Below are positions 36,131 through 47,976 of a stretch of 64,000 nt of DNA, in pieces (position 1 is the first letter of the stretch; the number at the start of each line of letters is the position of its first letter). The translations under genes and the position numbers were made by a program. The notes beneath the pieces are model-generated. The model did no database searches, was not told the origin of the DNA, and saw only the letters and a program-made list of their open reading frames with translations. This stretch comes from Pseudomonadota bacterium (GTDB taxonomy: Bacteria; Pseudomonadota; Gammaproteobacteria; Burkholderiales; Rhodocyclaceae), in contig JAFEFC010000011.1 in the NCBI GenBank assembly GCA_018240785.1, positions 435,435 through 499,434 on the forward strand, read 5' to 3'.

Positions 36131-37492
36131 ATGATCCGCAAGCTGCTGCGCAAGGTCTTCAATCGCCCTGCGCAACCCGTCCGCAACGAACCCGCCCTCA
36201 TCCCCGTCGAGCGCCACCACATCCGCCGCGAGCAACTGTCGCCCGCGGCACGCAAGGTGTGCGCGGGGCTGCAGGAGAAAGGCTACAAGGCTTATGTCGT
36301 GGGCGGCGCGGTGCGCGACCTGCTGATCGGCCATCCGCCCAAAGACTACGACGTCGCCACCAGCGCGACGCCCGAGGAAGTCCGCGCGCTGTTCCGACGC
36401 TCGCGCATCATCGGCCGCCGCTTCAAGATCGTGCATGTGATGAGCGGCCCCGAGACGATCGAGGTCTCCACGTTCCGCGCCAGCCAGGACGCGAACAGCA
36501 CCGACACCGACGAGCACGGCCGCGTACTGCGTGACAACGTCTTCGGCAGCCAGGCAGAAGACGCCACGCGGCGCGACTTCACCGTCAACGCGCTGTACTA
36601 CGATCCGACCACCGAGACCATCGTCGACTACCACCATGGCGTCGCCGACGTCCAGCAGAAGACGCTGCGCATGATCGGCGACCCCCGCACCCGCTACCGC
36701 GAAGATCCGGTGCGCATGCTGCGTGCGGTACGCCTGGCGGCCAAGCTCGGGCTGGAGATCGACCCGGCCGCGCGCCATCCGATCCGCGACATGGCTGCGC
36801 TGCTGGAAAACGTGCCCGCGGCGCGCCTGTTCGACGAGATGATGAAGCTGCTGTTCTCCGGCCATTCGCTGAAGTGCCTGCAGCAACTGCGCGAGGAAGG
36901 CCTGCATCACGGCCTGCTGCCGCTGCTCGACGTCATCCTTGAGCAGCCGGTGGGCAAGCGCTTTGTCACGCTGGCGCTGGAGAACACCGACGAGCGCGTG
37001 CGTCAGGACAAGTCGGTGTCGCCGGGTTTCCTGTTCGCCACGCTGCTGTGGCAGGAAGTGCTGACAGCGTGGGAACGGAAGAAGGCTGCCGGCGAGCACA
37101 GCCAGCCGGCGCTGTTCGAGGCGATGGACGAAGTGCTCGAGCTGCAGGCCGGCAAGCTCGCCATCACGCGGCGCATCGCCGGCGACATCAAGGACATCTG
37201 GGCGCTGCAGCCGCGCTTCGACAGGCGCACCGGCAAGACCCCCTACCGCCTCATCGAGCAGCCGCGCTTTCGTGCCGGCTGGGACTTCCTGCGCCTGCGC
37301 GCGCAGGCGGGCGAGATTCCGCTGGAGATCCCCGACTGGTGGGAGCGCTTCGCCCACGCCGGCCATGACCAGCGCGAGGCCTTGATCCACCAGGCGCCGG
37401 CAGAGCTCGCACCGGCGAAGAAGCGCCGGCGCCGCAAGCGCAAGCCGAACGGCGCGGCGCCAGACGGCGACAGCGGAGCGGAGGCGGCGTGA
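36131..37492 (+). CDS. pcnB: poly(A) polymerase I (polynucleotide adenylyltransferase)
   Basis: 453 residues. PcnB adds 3' poly(A) tails that promote RNA decay. The nucleotidyltransferase core has YVVGGAVRDLLIGHPPKDYD with the metal-binding DYD, SATPEEVRALF, IIGRRFKIVHV and EDATRRDFTVNALYY, followed by the RRDPVRM-like EDPVRMLRAVRLAAKLGLEI neck. The signature GRRFKIVHV favours poly(A) polymerase over CCA-adding enzyme. The tail is very basic (KKRRRRKRKPNG), likely for RNA binding. A TATCAT box is at 36093-36098. The stop overlaps the folK start (GTGA). Confidence 0.94.
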   Translation: MIRKLLRKVFNRPAQPVRNEPALIPVERHHIRREQLSPAARKVCAGLQEKGYKAYVVGGAVRDLLIGHPPKDYDVATSATPEEVRALFRRSRIIGRRFKIVHVMSGPETIEVSTFRASQDANSTDTDEHGRVLRDNVFGSQAEDATRRDFTVNALYYDPTTETIVDYHHGVADVQQKTLRMIGDPRTRYREDPVRMLRAVRLAAKLGLEIDPAARHPIRDMAALLENVPAARLFDEMMKLLFSGHSLKCLQQLREEGLHHGLLPLLDVILEQPVGKRFVTLALENTDERVRQDKSVSPGFLFATLLWQEVLTAWERKKAAGEHSQPALFEAMDEVLELQAGKLAITRRIAGDIKDIWALQPRFDRRTGKTPYRLIEQPRFRAGWDFLRLRAQAGEIPLEIPDWWERFAHAGHDQREALIHQAPAELAPAKKRRRRKRKPNGAAPDGDSGAEAA

Positions 37493-37983
37493 GCGGCCCG
37501 GCGCGAATCCGCGCCTACATCGCCTTTGGTGCGAACCTCGGCGATCCGGCGCAGGCCTTCCAGTTGGCGCTCGAGCGTATCGCCGCGCTGCCGGCCACGC
37601 AGGTCGCAGCGCGCTCCTCGCTCTACCACACTGCGCCGGTGGGCGTGACCGACGAGCACCCGGACTACATCAACGCAGTGATCGCAGTGGACACTGCCCT
37701 GGCGCCGCGCGCTCTGCTCGACGCGCTGCTGGCGATCGAGCATGAAGGCGGGCGCACGCGGCCTGCGCAGCTTGCGCCGCGCACCATGGATCTCGACCTC
37801 CTGCTGCACGGCGATGCGGTCATCGACGAACCGGGCCTGGTTGTGCCGCATCCGCGCATGCATGAGCGCGCCTTCGTGCTGCAGCCGCTGGCCGAAATCG
37901 CGCCCGATGCCGAGATCCCCGGCCACGGCACGGTGCTCGCCCTGCTCGCCGGCATCCGCGGCCAGGCCATCGTCCGGCTCTGA
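37489..37983 (+). CDS. folK: 2-amino-4-hydroxy-6-hydroxymethyldihydropteridine pyrophosphokinase
   Basis: 164 residues, starting at GTG 37489 that overlaps the pcnB stop. FolK transfers pyrophosphate to the pterin for folate synthesis. AYIAFGANLGDP, RSSLYHTAPVGVTDEHPDYI, ALLAIEHEGGRTR, PRTMDLDLLLHG with the metal-binding Asp pair, and VPHPRMHERAFVLQPLAEIA are all present. The pcnB-folK pairing is common in proteobacteria and suggests co-transcription. Confidence 0.95.
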   Translation: MSGPARIRAYIAFGANLGDPAQAFQLALERIAALPATQVAARSSLYHTAPVGVTDEHPDYINAVIAVDTALAPRALLDALLAIEHEGGRTRPAQLAPRTMDLDLLLHGDAVIDEPGLVVPHPRMHERAFVLQPLAEIAPDAEIPGHGTVLALLAGIRGQAIVRL

Positions 37984-38040
37984 CGCGCCACGGCAGCAGA
38001 CAGCAACGCAGAGCAAGCCACGCCTCCACGGAGAACGCCC

Positions 38041-38424
38041 ATGCCCGCCTGGCTGCAATCCGCCGCCGCCCCGCTGCTCGCCGCGCCCGCCTGGATGCAG
38101 GCGGCGCTGCTGCTCGTCGGATCGAACGTGTTCATGACCTTCGCCTGGTACGGCCATCTTCGCAACATGCACGGCAAGGCGTGGTACGTGGCCGCGCTGG
38201 TGAGCTGGTCGATCGCGCTGTTCGAATACCTGCTGCAGGTTCCCGCCAACCGCATCGGCGCCACCGCGCTGAGCCTGGGCCAGCTCAAGATCATGCAGGA
38301 GGTGATCACCCTGCTCGTCTTCGTGCCCTTCGCGGTGCTGTACATGAAGCAGCCGCTCAAGCTTGACTATCTCTGGGCGGGCTTGTGTATGCTTGGCGCG
38401 GTCTATTTCATCTTCCGCAACTGA
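38041..38424 (+). CDS. DMT-like small membrane protein (DUF486)
   Basis: 127 residues with four membrane helices, as in DUF486 proteins related to the drug/metabolite transporter superfamily. Segments include NVFMTFAWYGHLRNM, the conserved LFEYLLQVPANRIG and the last helices TLLVFVPFAVLYMK and LCMLGAVYFIFRN. It may act as a dimer like other four-helix DMT members. The substrate is unknown. It lies 57 bp after folK and 17 bp before a nucleoside kinase gene. Confidence 0.87.
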   Translation: MPAWLQSAAAPLLAAPAWMQAALLLVGSNVFMTFAWYGHLRNMHGKAWYVAALVSWSIALFEYLLQVPANRIGATALSLGQLKIMQEVITLLVFVPFAVLYMKQPLKLDYLWAGLCMLGAVYFIFRN

Positions 38425-38440
38425 GGCAAGGGCCGCCGCC

Positions 38441-39082
38441 ATGCTCGAGAAAGCGCGCTACATCGTCGTCGAGGGCCCGATCGGGGCGGGCAAGACCTCG
38501 CTCGCCCGGCGCCTCGCCGAGCGCCTGCCGGCGGAAAGCCTCTTCGAGCAGGCCGAGAGCAACCCTTTCCTGTCGCGCTTCTACCAGCACCCCGAGCGCT
38601 GGGCAATGGCCACCGAGCTGTCCTTCTTCTTCCAGCGCATCGACCAGGTCGCCGCCCAGCTCGGCGACCTGAGCGGCGACCGCCGCGTGGTGTCGGACTT
38701 CATCCTCGACAAGGACAAGCTCTTTGCCGGGCTCAACCTGAGCGACGACGAGTTCGCGCTCTTCCAGCGCATCTTCGACAGCCTGCGCCCGGCCACGCCG
38801 CCCCGGCCCGACCTGGTGATCTACCTGCAGGCCAAGCCCGACACGCTGATGGAGCGCATCCGCCGCCGCGGCAACGACGCCGAGCGGCGCATCACCGAGA
38901 GCTACCTGGAGCGCGTCGCCGACCGCTACGCGCGCTTCTTCTACCAGTACGACGCCGCGCCGCTCTTCATCGTCGATGCCGGCGTGCTCAATCCGGTGGA
39001 CAAGGACGAGGATTTCGAGCTGCTGGTCGAGCGCCTGCGCAACATGCGCGGCTATCGCGAATTCTTCGGCTACGCGGGCTGA
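38441..39082 (+). CDS. deoxynucleoside kinase family protein
   Basis: 213 residues from the ATG at 38441. The P-loop is YIVVEGPIGAGKTSLARRLA, followed by AESNPFLSRFYQHPERWAMA, VVSDFILDKDKLFA and PDLVIYLQAKPDTLMERI with the lid RIRRRGNDAERRI. This matches deoxyadenosine/deoxyguanosine kinases of the dNK family, which salvage deoxynucleosides. The gene commonly sits before panB in betaproteobacteria, where it may have an unrelated small-molecule kinase role. The preference cannot be read from sequence. Confidence 0.87.
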   Translation: MLEKARYIVVEGPIGAGKTSLARRLAERLPAESLFEQAESNPFLSRFYQHPERWAMATELSFFFQRIDQVAAQLGDLSGDRRVVSDFILDKDKLFAGLNLSDDEFALFQRIFDSLRPATPPRPDLVIYLQAKPDTLMERIRRRGNDAERRITESYLERVADRYARFFYQYDAAPLFIVDAGVLNPVDKDEDFELLVERLRNMRGYREFFGYAG

Positions 39083-39176
39083 GTTTCTGCCGCGGCGGCT
39101 GCCACCGCCGCGCCACGACCCCTTGTGCATTGCAGCACTTTGGTGAAAACTCCGCCCCTCCAAACAGGAGAACGCC

Positions 39177-40857
<1,681 letters not shown>

Positions 40858-40896
40858 CGCGGCAGCGCCGGCGTGGCGTCGATCGCGGTTCCCATC

Positions 40897-40930
40897 TATG
40901 CTGTAAACGTTGCGCAACAGCGTGCAACGT
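40897..40930 (+). promoter_or_regulatory. candidate promoter/operator before the CBS gene
   Basis: A TATGCT box (40897-40902) is followed at once by an inverted repeat, ACGTTGC (40907-40913) and GCAACGT (40924-40930), with a 10-base centre. Its place at the expected transcription start suggests a repressor site. No -35 is convincing. Confidence 0.35.
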
Positions 40931-40967
40931 CACCGACAACAAGGCAAAAGCGGAGGGACTGGAAGCA

Positions 40968-41414
40968 ATGACGACCACGGTCAAACAGATTCTCGATCAG
41001 AAGGGCAGCAAAGCCGTCTCGGTGCATCCCGATGACACGGTGTTCACTGCGCTTTCCCTGATGGCGGAGTTCGACATCGGCTCGGTCATCGTGACCGAAA
41101 ACGATCGCTTGCTCGGCATCTTCACCGAGCGCGACTACGCTCGCAAGGTGGTCCTGAAAGGTCTGGTCTCCAAGGATGTAAGGATCGGCGAGTTGATGAC
41201 GCCCAACCCGTGCACCGTGTCGCCGTCGAGCACGGTCGACGAAGTGATGCGCACGATGACCGAAAACCGCTTCCGCCACCTGCCGGTGGTCGATCACGGC
41301 CGCATCGTCGGCATCGTGACCATCGGCGACATGGTGAAATCCATCGTGACCCAGCAAGAGGCGACGATCCGCCAGCTTTCAAGCTACATCTCGGGCGACC
41401 TCGCGACGAACTGA
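40968..41414 (+). CDS. two-CBS-domain protein
   Basis: 148 residues made of two CBS domains and little else. The first runs about residues 8-65 (VSVHPDDTVFTALSLMAEF, GSVIVTENDRLLGIFTERDY) and the second about 73-130 (TPNPCTVSPSSTVDEVMRTM, FRHLPVVDHGRIVGIVTIGD). Such proteins bind adenine nucleotides or related ligands and signal energy state to a partner; no partner domain is fused here. It has its own candidate operator upstream and a strong terminator downstream, so it is a single-gene unit. Confidence 0.9.
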   Translation: MTTTVKQILDQKGSKAVSVHPDDTVFTALSLMAEFDIGSVIVTENDRLLGIFTERDYARKVVLKGLVSKDVRIGELMTPNPCTVSPSSTVDEVMRTMTENRFRHLPVVDHGRIVGIVTIGDMVKSIVTQQEATIRQLSSYISGDLATN

Positions 41415-41431
41415 GTTTCCGCGTTCCCGAA

Positions 41432-41459
41432 AAAAAACGCCGGCATGCCGGCGTTTTTT
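41432..41459. terminator. bidirectional intrinsic terminator
   Basis: A 28-bp perfect palindrome with arms AACGCCGGCA and TGCCGGCGTT, flanked by A and T runs, sits between the convergent CBS and pepN genes. It ends transcripts from both sides. Confidence 0.9.
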
Positions 41460-41496
41460 CTTTGCTGCGGCGCACAGCGCGCGTCCGCGATCCGGC

Positions 41497-44190
41497 TTAT
41501 GCGAGCGCCTTGCCGACGATCTCCTGCACGTCGGCTGAAAGCCCCGGCGCCGCCAGCACGCGCTCGAGCTGCGGACGGATGCTGGCCTGCAGCACGGGCG
41601 TGTAGTGGCGCCAGTTTTCCAGCGCCCTCGCCATGCGCGCGGCCACCTGCGGATTTCTCCGGTCCAGGTCGATCACCTGCTCGGCCCAGAAGGCGTGGCC
41701 GCTGCCGTCCGCCGCATGGAACTCGGCGGCATTGGCGCGGAAGAAAGTACCCAGCAGCGCATACACCTTGTTGGGATTCGACAGGCTGAACACCGGATCG
41801 GACAGCAGCGCCCGCACCCTCGCCAGCGTCGGCGCGGCGGCCTCGTCCCACCGCCAGGCGCCGGCCTGCAGCGCGAACCACTTGTCGAGCACCAGCGCAT
41901 CGCTGCGATAGCGCTCGTGGAACGCGGCCAGCGCAGCGTCGCGCGCCGGGCTGGCGCTCTGCACCAGCGCAGCGAGTGCGCCGAAGCGCTCGGTCATGTT
42001 GGTCGCCACCTCGAAGCGCGCACTCGCCGCCGCAAGCCCGCGCACATTGCCCGCCGCGGCAAGATAGCGCAGCGCGAGATTGCCGAGCGCGCGCCGGCCA
42101 GCGTCGGCCGGGTGATAGCGGTAGGCGCCGGGAACCTGCATCGATTCGACCAAGCCCAGCCAGTCGTCGGCCAGCGCGTCGCCCAGCGTGCGCATCGTCA
42201 GGACGAGCGCGGCGCGCAGCGCGAGGGGATCGGCTGGCGCCATGCGCTCGAGCAGATAGCTCTCGGTCGGCAGCGCGGCCGCCTGCGCGCGGAAGGCGGG
42301 GTCGAGCGCGGGATTGTTCACCAGCGCACGGAAAGCGGCGACGAAGGCCTCCGGCACCGCGCCCGCCTGTCCGCCGGCGAGCCCGAGGATCACGCGTTCA
42401 GCGTAGCGCTGGGCGGCGTCCCAGCGGTTGAACGGGTCCGCGTCATGGGCCATGCGGAAGGCCAGGCGCGCGTCGTCCTCGTCCAGTTCCAGGATCACCG
42501 GCGCCGAGAAGCCGCGCAGCAGCGAAGGCACGGGCTCGGCGTCCAGGCCGGTGAAGCTGAAGCGCTGCTCGGCCTCGGTTAGCGCCAGCACACGGGTGCC
42601 GGCACCCGCCTGCGATTCCCCTTCGAGACGCAGCGCGCGGTCCTGGCCGTCGGGGCCCATCAGGCCGACCGCGACGGGGATCACCAGCGGCTGCTTTTCC
42701 GGCTGGCCGGGGGTGGGCGGCGTGCGCTGCGCCAGCGTCAGCGTGTAGCTGCCGGTGGCCGCATCCCACTCGCCGCGCGCGCTGACGCGCGGCGTGCCGG
42801 CCTGTTCGTACCAGCGCATGAACTGGTCGAGGTCGACGCCGTTGTTGGCCTCGGACATGGCATCGACGAAGTCGTCGCAGGTCACCGCCTGGCCGTCGAA
42901 ATAGCTGAAGTAGAGGTCCATGCCGTTGCGGAAGCCCTCCGGCCCCAGCAGGGTGTGCAGCATGCGGATGACTTCGGCGCCCTTCTCATACACCGTGGCG
43001 GTGTAGAAGTTGTTGATCTCCTGGTAGCTGTCCGGCCGGATCGGATGCGCCATCGGCCCGCCGTCCTCGGCGAATTGTGCCGCGCGCAGCACACGCACGT
43101 CGTCGATGCGCTTGACTGCGCGCGCGGAGGCCGCACCCGCGGGCCCGGCGGCCTCACCTGCCACTGTCGCCAGCATGTCGGCCGAGAACTGCTGGTCGCG
43201 GAAGACGGTGAGCCCTTCCTTGAGCGTGAGCTGGAACCAGTCGCGGCAGGTGACGCGGTTGCCGGTCCAGTTGTGGAAGTATTCGTGCGCGACCACGCTC
43301 TCGACGTTCTCGTAATCGACGTCGGTGGCGGTGTCGGGCTTGGCGAGGATGAACTTGGTGTTGAAGATGTTCAGCCCCTTGTTCTCCATCGCCCCCATGT
43401 TGAAGTCACCCACCGCGACGATCATGAAGCGGTCGAGGTCGAGCTCCAGGCCGAAGGTCTCCTCGTCCCAGCGCATCGAGTGGACCAGCGAATCCATCGC
43501 GTGCTCGCTGCGGTCGAGGTTGCCCTCTTCCACCCACACCTGCAGCAGCACCTCTCGGCCGGACGCAGTGGTGACCGTGCGCTCGAGCGCAACCAGCTTC
43601 GCCGCCACCAGGGCGAAGAGGTAGGACGGCTTGGGGAAGGGATCTTCCCACTTCGCGAAATGCCGGCCGCCGGGCAGTTCGCCCTGTTCGAGCAGGTTGC
43701 CGTTGGACAGCAGCACCGGGCAGGCGGCGCGGTCGGCCTCCAGGGTGACGGTGTAGCGCGCCATCACGTCGGGGCGATCGGGGAAATACGTGATGCGGCG
43801 GAAGCCCTCGGCTTCGCACTGGGTGAAGAAGCCGCCGTTCGAAAGATACAGGCCGGACAGCGTGGTGTTGGCACGCGGATCGATGCGGGTGACGACTTCC
43901 ACCACTGCGCGCTCGCCGGCGGCGTCGATCTGCAGCACGCCGTCGGCCTCGCGCACGGCCTCTGCCGGCAAGGCTGCGTCGTCAAGCTTGAGCGAAATCC
44001 GCTCCAGCGCCTCGCCCCACAGCAGGATGGGTCCTTCGTCCACGGCCGCGGGATTGCGCGCGCACACCATGCGGCTGGTCACCACGGTGGCGTCGGGGTC
44101 GAGCTTGAAGTGCAGGTCGATGCTTTCGACCGTCCAGGCCAGCGGCCGGTAATCCGCGCGCTGGATCGTTGGGGCGTGTTCAGTCTTCAT
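41497..44190 (-). CDS. pepN: aminopeptidase N (M1 family)
   Basis: 897 residues from the ATG at 44188-44190, with GGAG five bases upstream. The substrate-anchoring exopeptidase motif is GAMENKGLNIFNTKFIL, and the zinc site is VAHEYFHNWTGNRVTCRDWF with HExxH and the downstream Glu. The Tyr of YTATVYEKGAEVIRML stabilises the intermediate. The length and four-domain layout match E. coli PepN, a cytoplasmic general aminopeptidase in peptide turnover. It is a single-gene unit. Confidence 0.96.
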   Translation of the reverse strand: MKTEHAPTIQRADYRPLAWTVESIDLHFKLDPDATVVTSRMVCARNPAAVDEGPILLWGEALERISLKLDDAALPAEAVREADGVLQIDAAGERAVVEVVTRIDPRANTTLSGLYLSNGGFFTQCEAEGFRRITYFPDRPDVMARYTVTLEADRAACPVLLSNGNLLEQGELPGGRHFAKWEDPFPKPSYLFALVAAKLVALERTVTTASGREVLLQVWVEEGNLDRSEHAMDSLVHSMRWDEETFGLELDLDRFMIVAVGDFNMGAMENKGLNIFNTKFILAKPDTATDVDYENVESVVAHEYFHNWTGNRVTCRDWFQLTLKEGLTVFRDQQFSADMLATVAGEAAGPAGAASARAVKRIDDVRVLRAAQFAEDGGPMAHPIRPDSYQEINNFYTATVYEKGAEVIRMLHTLLGPEGFRNGMDLYFSYFDGQAVTCDDFVDAMSEANNGVDLDQFMRWYEQAGTPRVSARGEWDAATGSYTLTLAQRTPPTPGQPEKQPLVIPVAVGLMGPDGQDRALRLEGESQAGAGTRVLALTEAEQRFSFTGLDAEPVPSLLRGFSAPVILELDEDDARLAFRMAHDADPFNRWDAAQRYAERVILGLAGGQAGAVPEAFVAAFRALVNNPALDPAFRAQAAALPTESYLLERMAPADPLALRAALVLTMRTLGDALADDWLGLVESMQVPGAYRYHPADAGRRALGNLALRYLAAAGNVRGLAAASARFEVATNMTERFGALAALVQSASPARDAALAAFHERYRSDALVLDKWFALQAGAWRWDEAAAPTLARVRALLSDPVFSLSNPNKVYALLGTFFRANAAEFHAADGSGHAFWAEQVIDLDRRNPQVAARMARALENWRHYTPVLQASIRPQLERVLAAPGLSADVQEIVGKALA

Positions 44191-44302
44191 TCTTTCTCCG
44201 TTGTCCGCCGCTGCCAGGCAGGCGGCGCGGCAAGTGTACGCCTGCAACGCGCGCTGCGCACGGTGCGAGGCGCCCCGGGGAAGCGGTTGGCGCTGAGCCG
44301 GG

Positions 44303-45202
44303 TCAGGGCGTGGCGGCCCTGTCGGCGACCAGGATGTCTCCTGCCGACTGGGCCAGCACGTGCTTGGTGACGCTGCCGAGCAGCATTTCCTCGACCAGGC
44401 CGAGGCCGCGCTTGCCGATCACGATGAGGTCGCAGTCCTGCTCCTGCTCCTGCTCGAGGATCAGGCTGCTGGCGTCGCCATGCAGCACCAGCCGACGCAC
44501 CGCCGCCTCGCTCAGCCCCGCCTCCGCGACAAGCTCGCCCATGCGCACCAGCGCTTCGCGCTTGGCACTCGCGCGCATGTAAGTCAGCGCCTGGTCGTCG
44601 ACGCCGGCGAGGCGTAGCCGACCTTCGAAAGGCACCTCGAACGCATGCAGCAGCACGATGTCGGCCTGCGGCGCCACCATCCGGGCAAGCTGCAGCGCGG
44701 CCACGGCGCGCGCGGAGAAATCGACCGGTACGAGCACGCGGCGGTAGGGTTCGTGCGCCATCTGCTTGACCACCAGCAACGGACGGTAGGTCTTGCGCAG
44801 CACACGCTCGGTGGTCGAACCGATCAGCAGTTCGCGCATGAAGCCGGCCCCGCGCGCGCCCAGCACCAGCATGTCCGCATCGATCGCGTCCGCATGGCCG
44901 GCGATCTCGGCCAGCACCGGCCCCACGGACAAGTGCAGGTCGGGCGCCACCCCATGCCGCGCCGCCAGTTCGGCCGCAAGCCGGTGCAGGTCGTCGCGCA
45001 CCTCGTCCATCAGGCGGCTCTGCACTTCGGACTGCGCCCCCGAAAAAAGCTGCCGCAGGGAGTCGATCGCCCCCACGCTCACCACATGCTGCAGCGACAG
45101 CCGGGCCTCGCTCCCGGTTGCCATGAGCGCCGCCCGCATCGCGGCATGGCGGGCCACGGCTGACAGATCGGTTGCAGCAAGGATGGTGCGCAGCGTGATC
45201 AT
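44303..45202 (-). CDS. tandem universal stress protein (two USP domains)
   Basis: 299 residues from ATG at 45200-45202, with GGAG six bases upstream. Domain 1 covers about residues 1-145 (TILAATDLSAVARHAAMRAA) and domain 2 about 155-295 (RVLVPVDFSARAVAALQLA). Both have an ATP-binding loop of the G-2x-G-9x-G-S/T type: GARGAGFMRELLIGST and GKRGLGLVEEMLLGS. The start overlaps the stop of the upstream P-type ATPase by ATGA (45199-45202), so the two are co-translated and the USP may regulate or signal for the pump. The ligand is probably ATP. Confidence 0.88.
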   Translation of the reverse strand: MITLRTILAATDLSAVARHAAMRAALMATGSEARLSLQHVVSVGAIDSLRQLFSGAQSEVQSRLMDEVRDDLHRLAAELAARHGVAPDLHLSVGPVLAEIAGHADAIDADMLVLGARGAGFMRELLIGSTTERVLRKTYRPLLVVKQMAHEPYRRVLVPVDFSARAVAALQLARMVAPQADIVLLHAFEVPFEGRLRLAGVDDQALTYMRASAKREALVRMGELVAEAGLSEAAVRRLVLHGDASSLILEQEQEQDCDLIVIGKRGLGLVEEMLLGSVTKHVLAQSAGDILVADRAATP

Positions 45203-47976
45203 GACTCGCTCCATGGTGAGTGAGTGGGGCATGCCTGGCGCAAATGAGCTTCGTCGCGCCTGAAGAAGCGTCGCAACACCAGCTTTTCCGCCTCGACCGC
45301 GCACAGCAGCACGACACCGAACCCAAGGATGCGCAGCCACACATCACCGCCGAGCGGTTCGGTGCCGAACAGGCCCTGCATGGCGGGGAGATAGGTGAAC
45401 ATCACCTGGCAGACCGCCAGCATCACGATCGCCAGCAGGACATAGCGATTACCGAGGAAACCGTCGCGACTGAGCACCGAGGCGTAAAGGTTGCGCACAT
45501 TGAAAAGGTAGAACACCTCTCCCATCAGCAGCGCGTTCACCGCCGCGGTGCGGGCGGCCACCAGGCTGGCGCCGCGGGCGACTTCCCACAGGAACAGGCC
45601 CATGCCGCCGGCAACGAGCAGGAAGCCGACGAACACGATGCGCCATGCCAGCAGGCCATTGAGCAGCGGCTCGTCCGGCGCGCGCGGCGGGCGCGTCATG
45701 ATGTCGGCCTCGGGCCGTTCGAAGGCCAGCGCCAGCGCCAGCGTGACCGCCGTGACCATGTTCACCCACAGGATCTGCACCGGCGTGATCGGCATCGTGA
45801 GGCCGAACAGCACCGCGCAGAAAACCATCGCCGCCTGGCCGATGTTCGTCGGCAGGATGTAGGCGATGGCCTTGCGCAGGTTGTCGTACACCGTGCGCCC
45901 CTCCTCGACGGCGGCGGCGACCGAGGCGAAGTTGTCGTCGGCCAGCACCATCTCGGCCGCCTCCTTGGCCGCTTCGGTGCCCTTGTGGCCCATCGCCACG
46001 CCGACATTGGCGCGCTTGAGCGCAGGTGCGTCATTGACACCGTCGCCGGTCATCGCCACCACTTCTCCCCTCGCCTGCAGCGCCTGCACCAGGCGCAGCT
46101 TGTGCTCGGGGCTCGCTCTGGCAAAGATATCGACGTCCGTCACCACCTCGGTGAGGCGAGCATCGTCCAGGTGCTCGATCTCCGCGCCGGTCAGCACGCG
46201 GACGTCGGCCGCGAGGCCCAGTTGCTGGCCGATCGCACGTGCAGTGGCCGCGTGGTCGCCGGTGATCATCTTCACGCGCATGCCGGCGGCAAGGCAGCTC
46301 GCCACTGCCTGCACCGCCTCGGGGCGAGGCGGATCGGTGATGCCCAGCACCGCGAGCAGGGTGAAGCCGCCCGCCTCCACATCCGCGAAGGTCAACGTGC
46401 GCTCGCCGCCGGTCGCACTTCGCTCGGCGACCGCGAGCAGGCGCATGCCCGCACCTGCAGCCTCGTCCATTGCCTGCTGCCAGGCATCCACATCCAGCGG
46501 CGACGGTTCGCCGTCAAGCTGGCGGCTGACAGAGCACAACGCCAACACGCGCTCCGGCGCACCCTTGAGCATCACCCGCGCCTTGCCCTGGTGATCGTGA
46601 TGCAGCGTGGCCATGAAGCGGTGCTCGGATTCGAACGGAATCACATCGTCGCGCGGCAACGCCTCGCGCTCCAGGCGCGGATCGCTGCCGGCCTTCAGCG
46701 CCAGGGTCATCAGCGCCCCTTCGGTCGGATCGCCCACCATGCGCCACTGGCCGTCGTGCAGGTTCAGCTCGGCATCGTTGCACAGCAGGCAGGCGCGGCC
46801 GATGTCGGCGAGCAATGGCGCCTCGGTGACGCCGAGTTCGCGCCGCTCGCGCTCGAAGCCCCCCTGCGGCGCATAGCCGGTGCCGGTGACGCCGATCTCG
46901 CCATCAGCGCAGATCACACGCTGCACCGTCATTTCATTGCGCGTCAGGGTGCCGGTCTTGTCCGAGCAGATCACCGTGACCGAGCCCAGCGCCTCGACTG
47001 CCGGCAGGCGCCGGATGATGGCTCGGCGCCGTGCCATGCGCTGCACGCCGATGGCAAGGGTGATCGTCATGACCGCCGGCAGCCCCTCGGGGATCGCCGC
47101 CACCGCCAGGCCGACGGCGGCGATGAACATGTCGCCCGCGCTGTAGTCCCGGACCTGCGTGCCAAATACGAACGCGGCCACCGCAATGGCAAGGATGACC
47201 CAGGTCAGGAACTGGCTGAACCCGGCCATCTGGCGCAGCAGCGGCGTGCTCATGCCCTCCACCGCGCCGAGCAGCGTGCTGATGCGGCCGATCTCGGTGG
47301 CCGCGCCCGTCCTCACCACCACCCCCACACCCTGGCCGTAGCTCACCAGCGTGCCCGAGAAGGCCATGGAGGTGCGATCGCCGAGCGGCGCATCGGCGGA
47401 GACCGGCGCGATCGACTTGTCGACGCCGAGCGACTCACCGGTGAGCGCCGCCTCCTCGATGCGCAGGCTGCGCACGTCGAGCAGGCGAAGGTCGGCAGGG
47501 ACACGGTCGCCGGAAGCAAGGAACACGATGTCACCAGGCACCAGCGTGTCGGCGGCGACCTCCTGCCGCCGCCCATCACGCAACACATGGGCGTGCGGCG
47601 CGAGCATGTCGCGGATGGCGTCGAGGGCACGCTCGGCCTTGCCCTCCTGCAGGAAGCCGATGACCGCATTGATCACCGTCACCCCGAAGATGACCGCGGC
47701 GTCGACCAGATGGCCCAGCAAGGTGGTCACCACCCCGGACGCCAGCAGGACGTAGATGAGCACGTTGTGGAATTGCAGCAGGAAGCGCATCAGCGGACCG
47801 CGCCGCGGCGGCGGCGGCAACGCGTTGGCGCCACAAAGGTTCAGCCGGCGCACGGCCTCGTCCGAGTCGAGGCCGGCGTCGGGCGAAGTGCGCAGGGCGA
47901 GCAGCACGGCCTCCGTCGCTTGTGCGTGGCAGGCCGATGGCTTGTCGAAAGGGGTGTCCGGGGTGAAGTCGGTCAT
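45199..47976 (-). CDS. P-type cation-transporting ATPase (P2-like)
   Basis: 925 residues. The N domain, transduction motif [20 protein letters not shown]4 [11 protein letters not shown], phosphorylation site [21 protein letters not shown] nucleotide motif, [16 protein letters not shown] and the hinge [20 protein letters not shown] are all in order. PEGLP in TM4 and six C-terminal helices place it with Ca2+/Na+/Mg2+-type (P2) pumps rather than heavy-metal ones; no N-terminal metal-binding CxxC was seen. The exact ion is not clear. It is coupled to a universal stress protein gene downstream. Confidence 0.9.
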   Translation of the reverse strand: MTDFTPDTPFDKPSACHAQATEAVLLALRTSPDAGLDSDEAVRRLNLCGANALPPPPRRGPLMRFLLQFHNVLIYVLLASGVVTTLLGHLVDAAVIFGVTVINAVIGFLQEGKAERALDAIRDMLAPHAHVLRDGRRQEVAADTLVPGDIVFLASGDRVPADLRLLDVRSLRIEEAALTGESLGVDKSIAPVSADAPLGDRTSMAFSGTLVSYGQGVGVVVRTGAATEIGRISTLLGAVEGMSTPLLRQMAGFSQFLTWVILAIAVAAFVFGTQVRDYSAGDMFIAAVGLAVAAIPEGLPAVMTITLAIGVQRMARRRAIIRRLPAVEALGSVTVICSDKTGTLTRNEMTVQRVICADGEIGVTGTGYAPQGGFERERRELGVTEAPLLADIGRACLLCNDAELNLHDGQWRMVGDPTEGALMTLALKAGSDPRLEREALPRDDVIPFESEHRFMATLHHDHQGKARVMLKGAPERVLALCSVSRQLDGEPSPLDVDAWQQAMDEAAGAGMRLLAVAERSATGGERTLTFADVEAGGFTLLAVLGITDPPRPEAVQAVASCLAAGMRVKMITGDHAATARAIGQQLGLAADVRVLTGAEIEHLDDARLTEVVTDVDIFARASPEHKLRLVQALQARGEVVAMTGDGVNDAPALKRANVGVAMGHKGTEAAKEAAEMVLADDNFASVAAAVEEGRTVYDNLRKAIAYILPTNIGQAAMVFCAVLFGLTMPITPVQILWVNMVTAVTLALALAFERPEADIMTRPPRAPDEPLLNGLLAWRIVFVGFLLVAGGMGLFLWEVARGASLVAARTAAVNALLMGEVFYLFNVRNLYASVLSRDGFLGNRYVLLAIVMLAVCQVMFTYLPAMQGLFGTEPLGGDVWLRILGFGVVLLCAVEAEKLVLRRFFRRDEAHLRQACPTHSPWSES

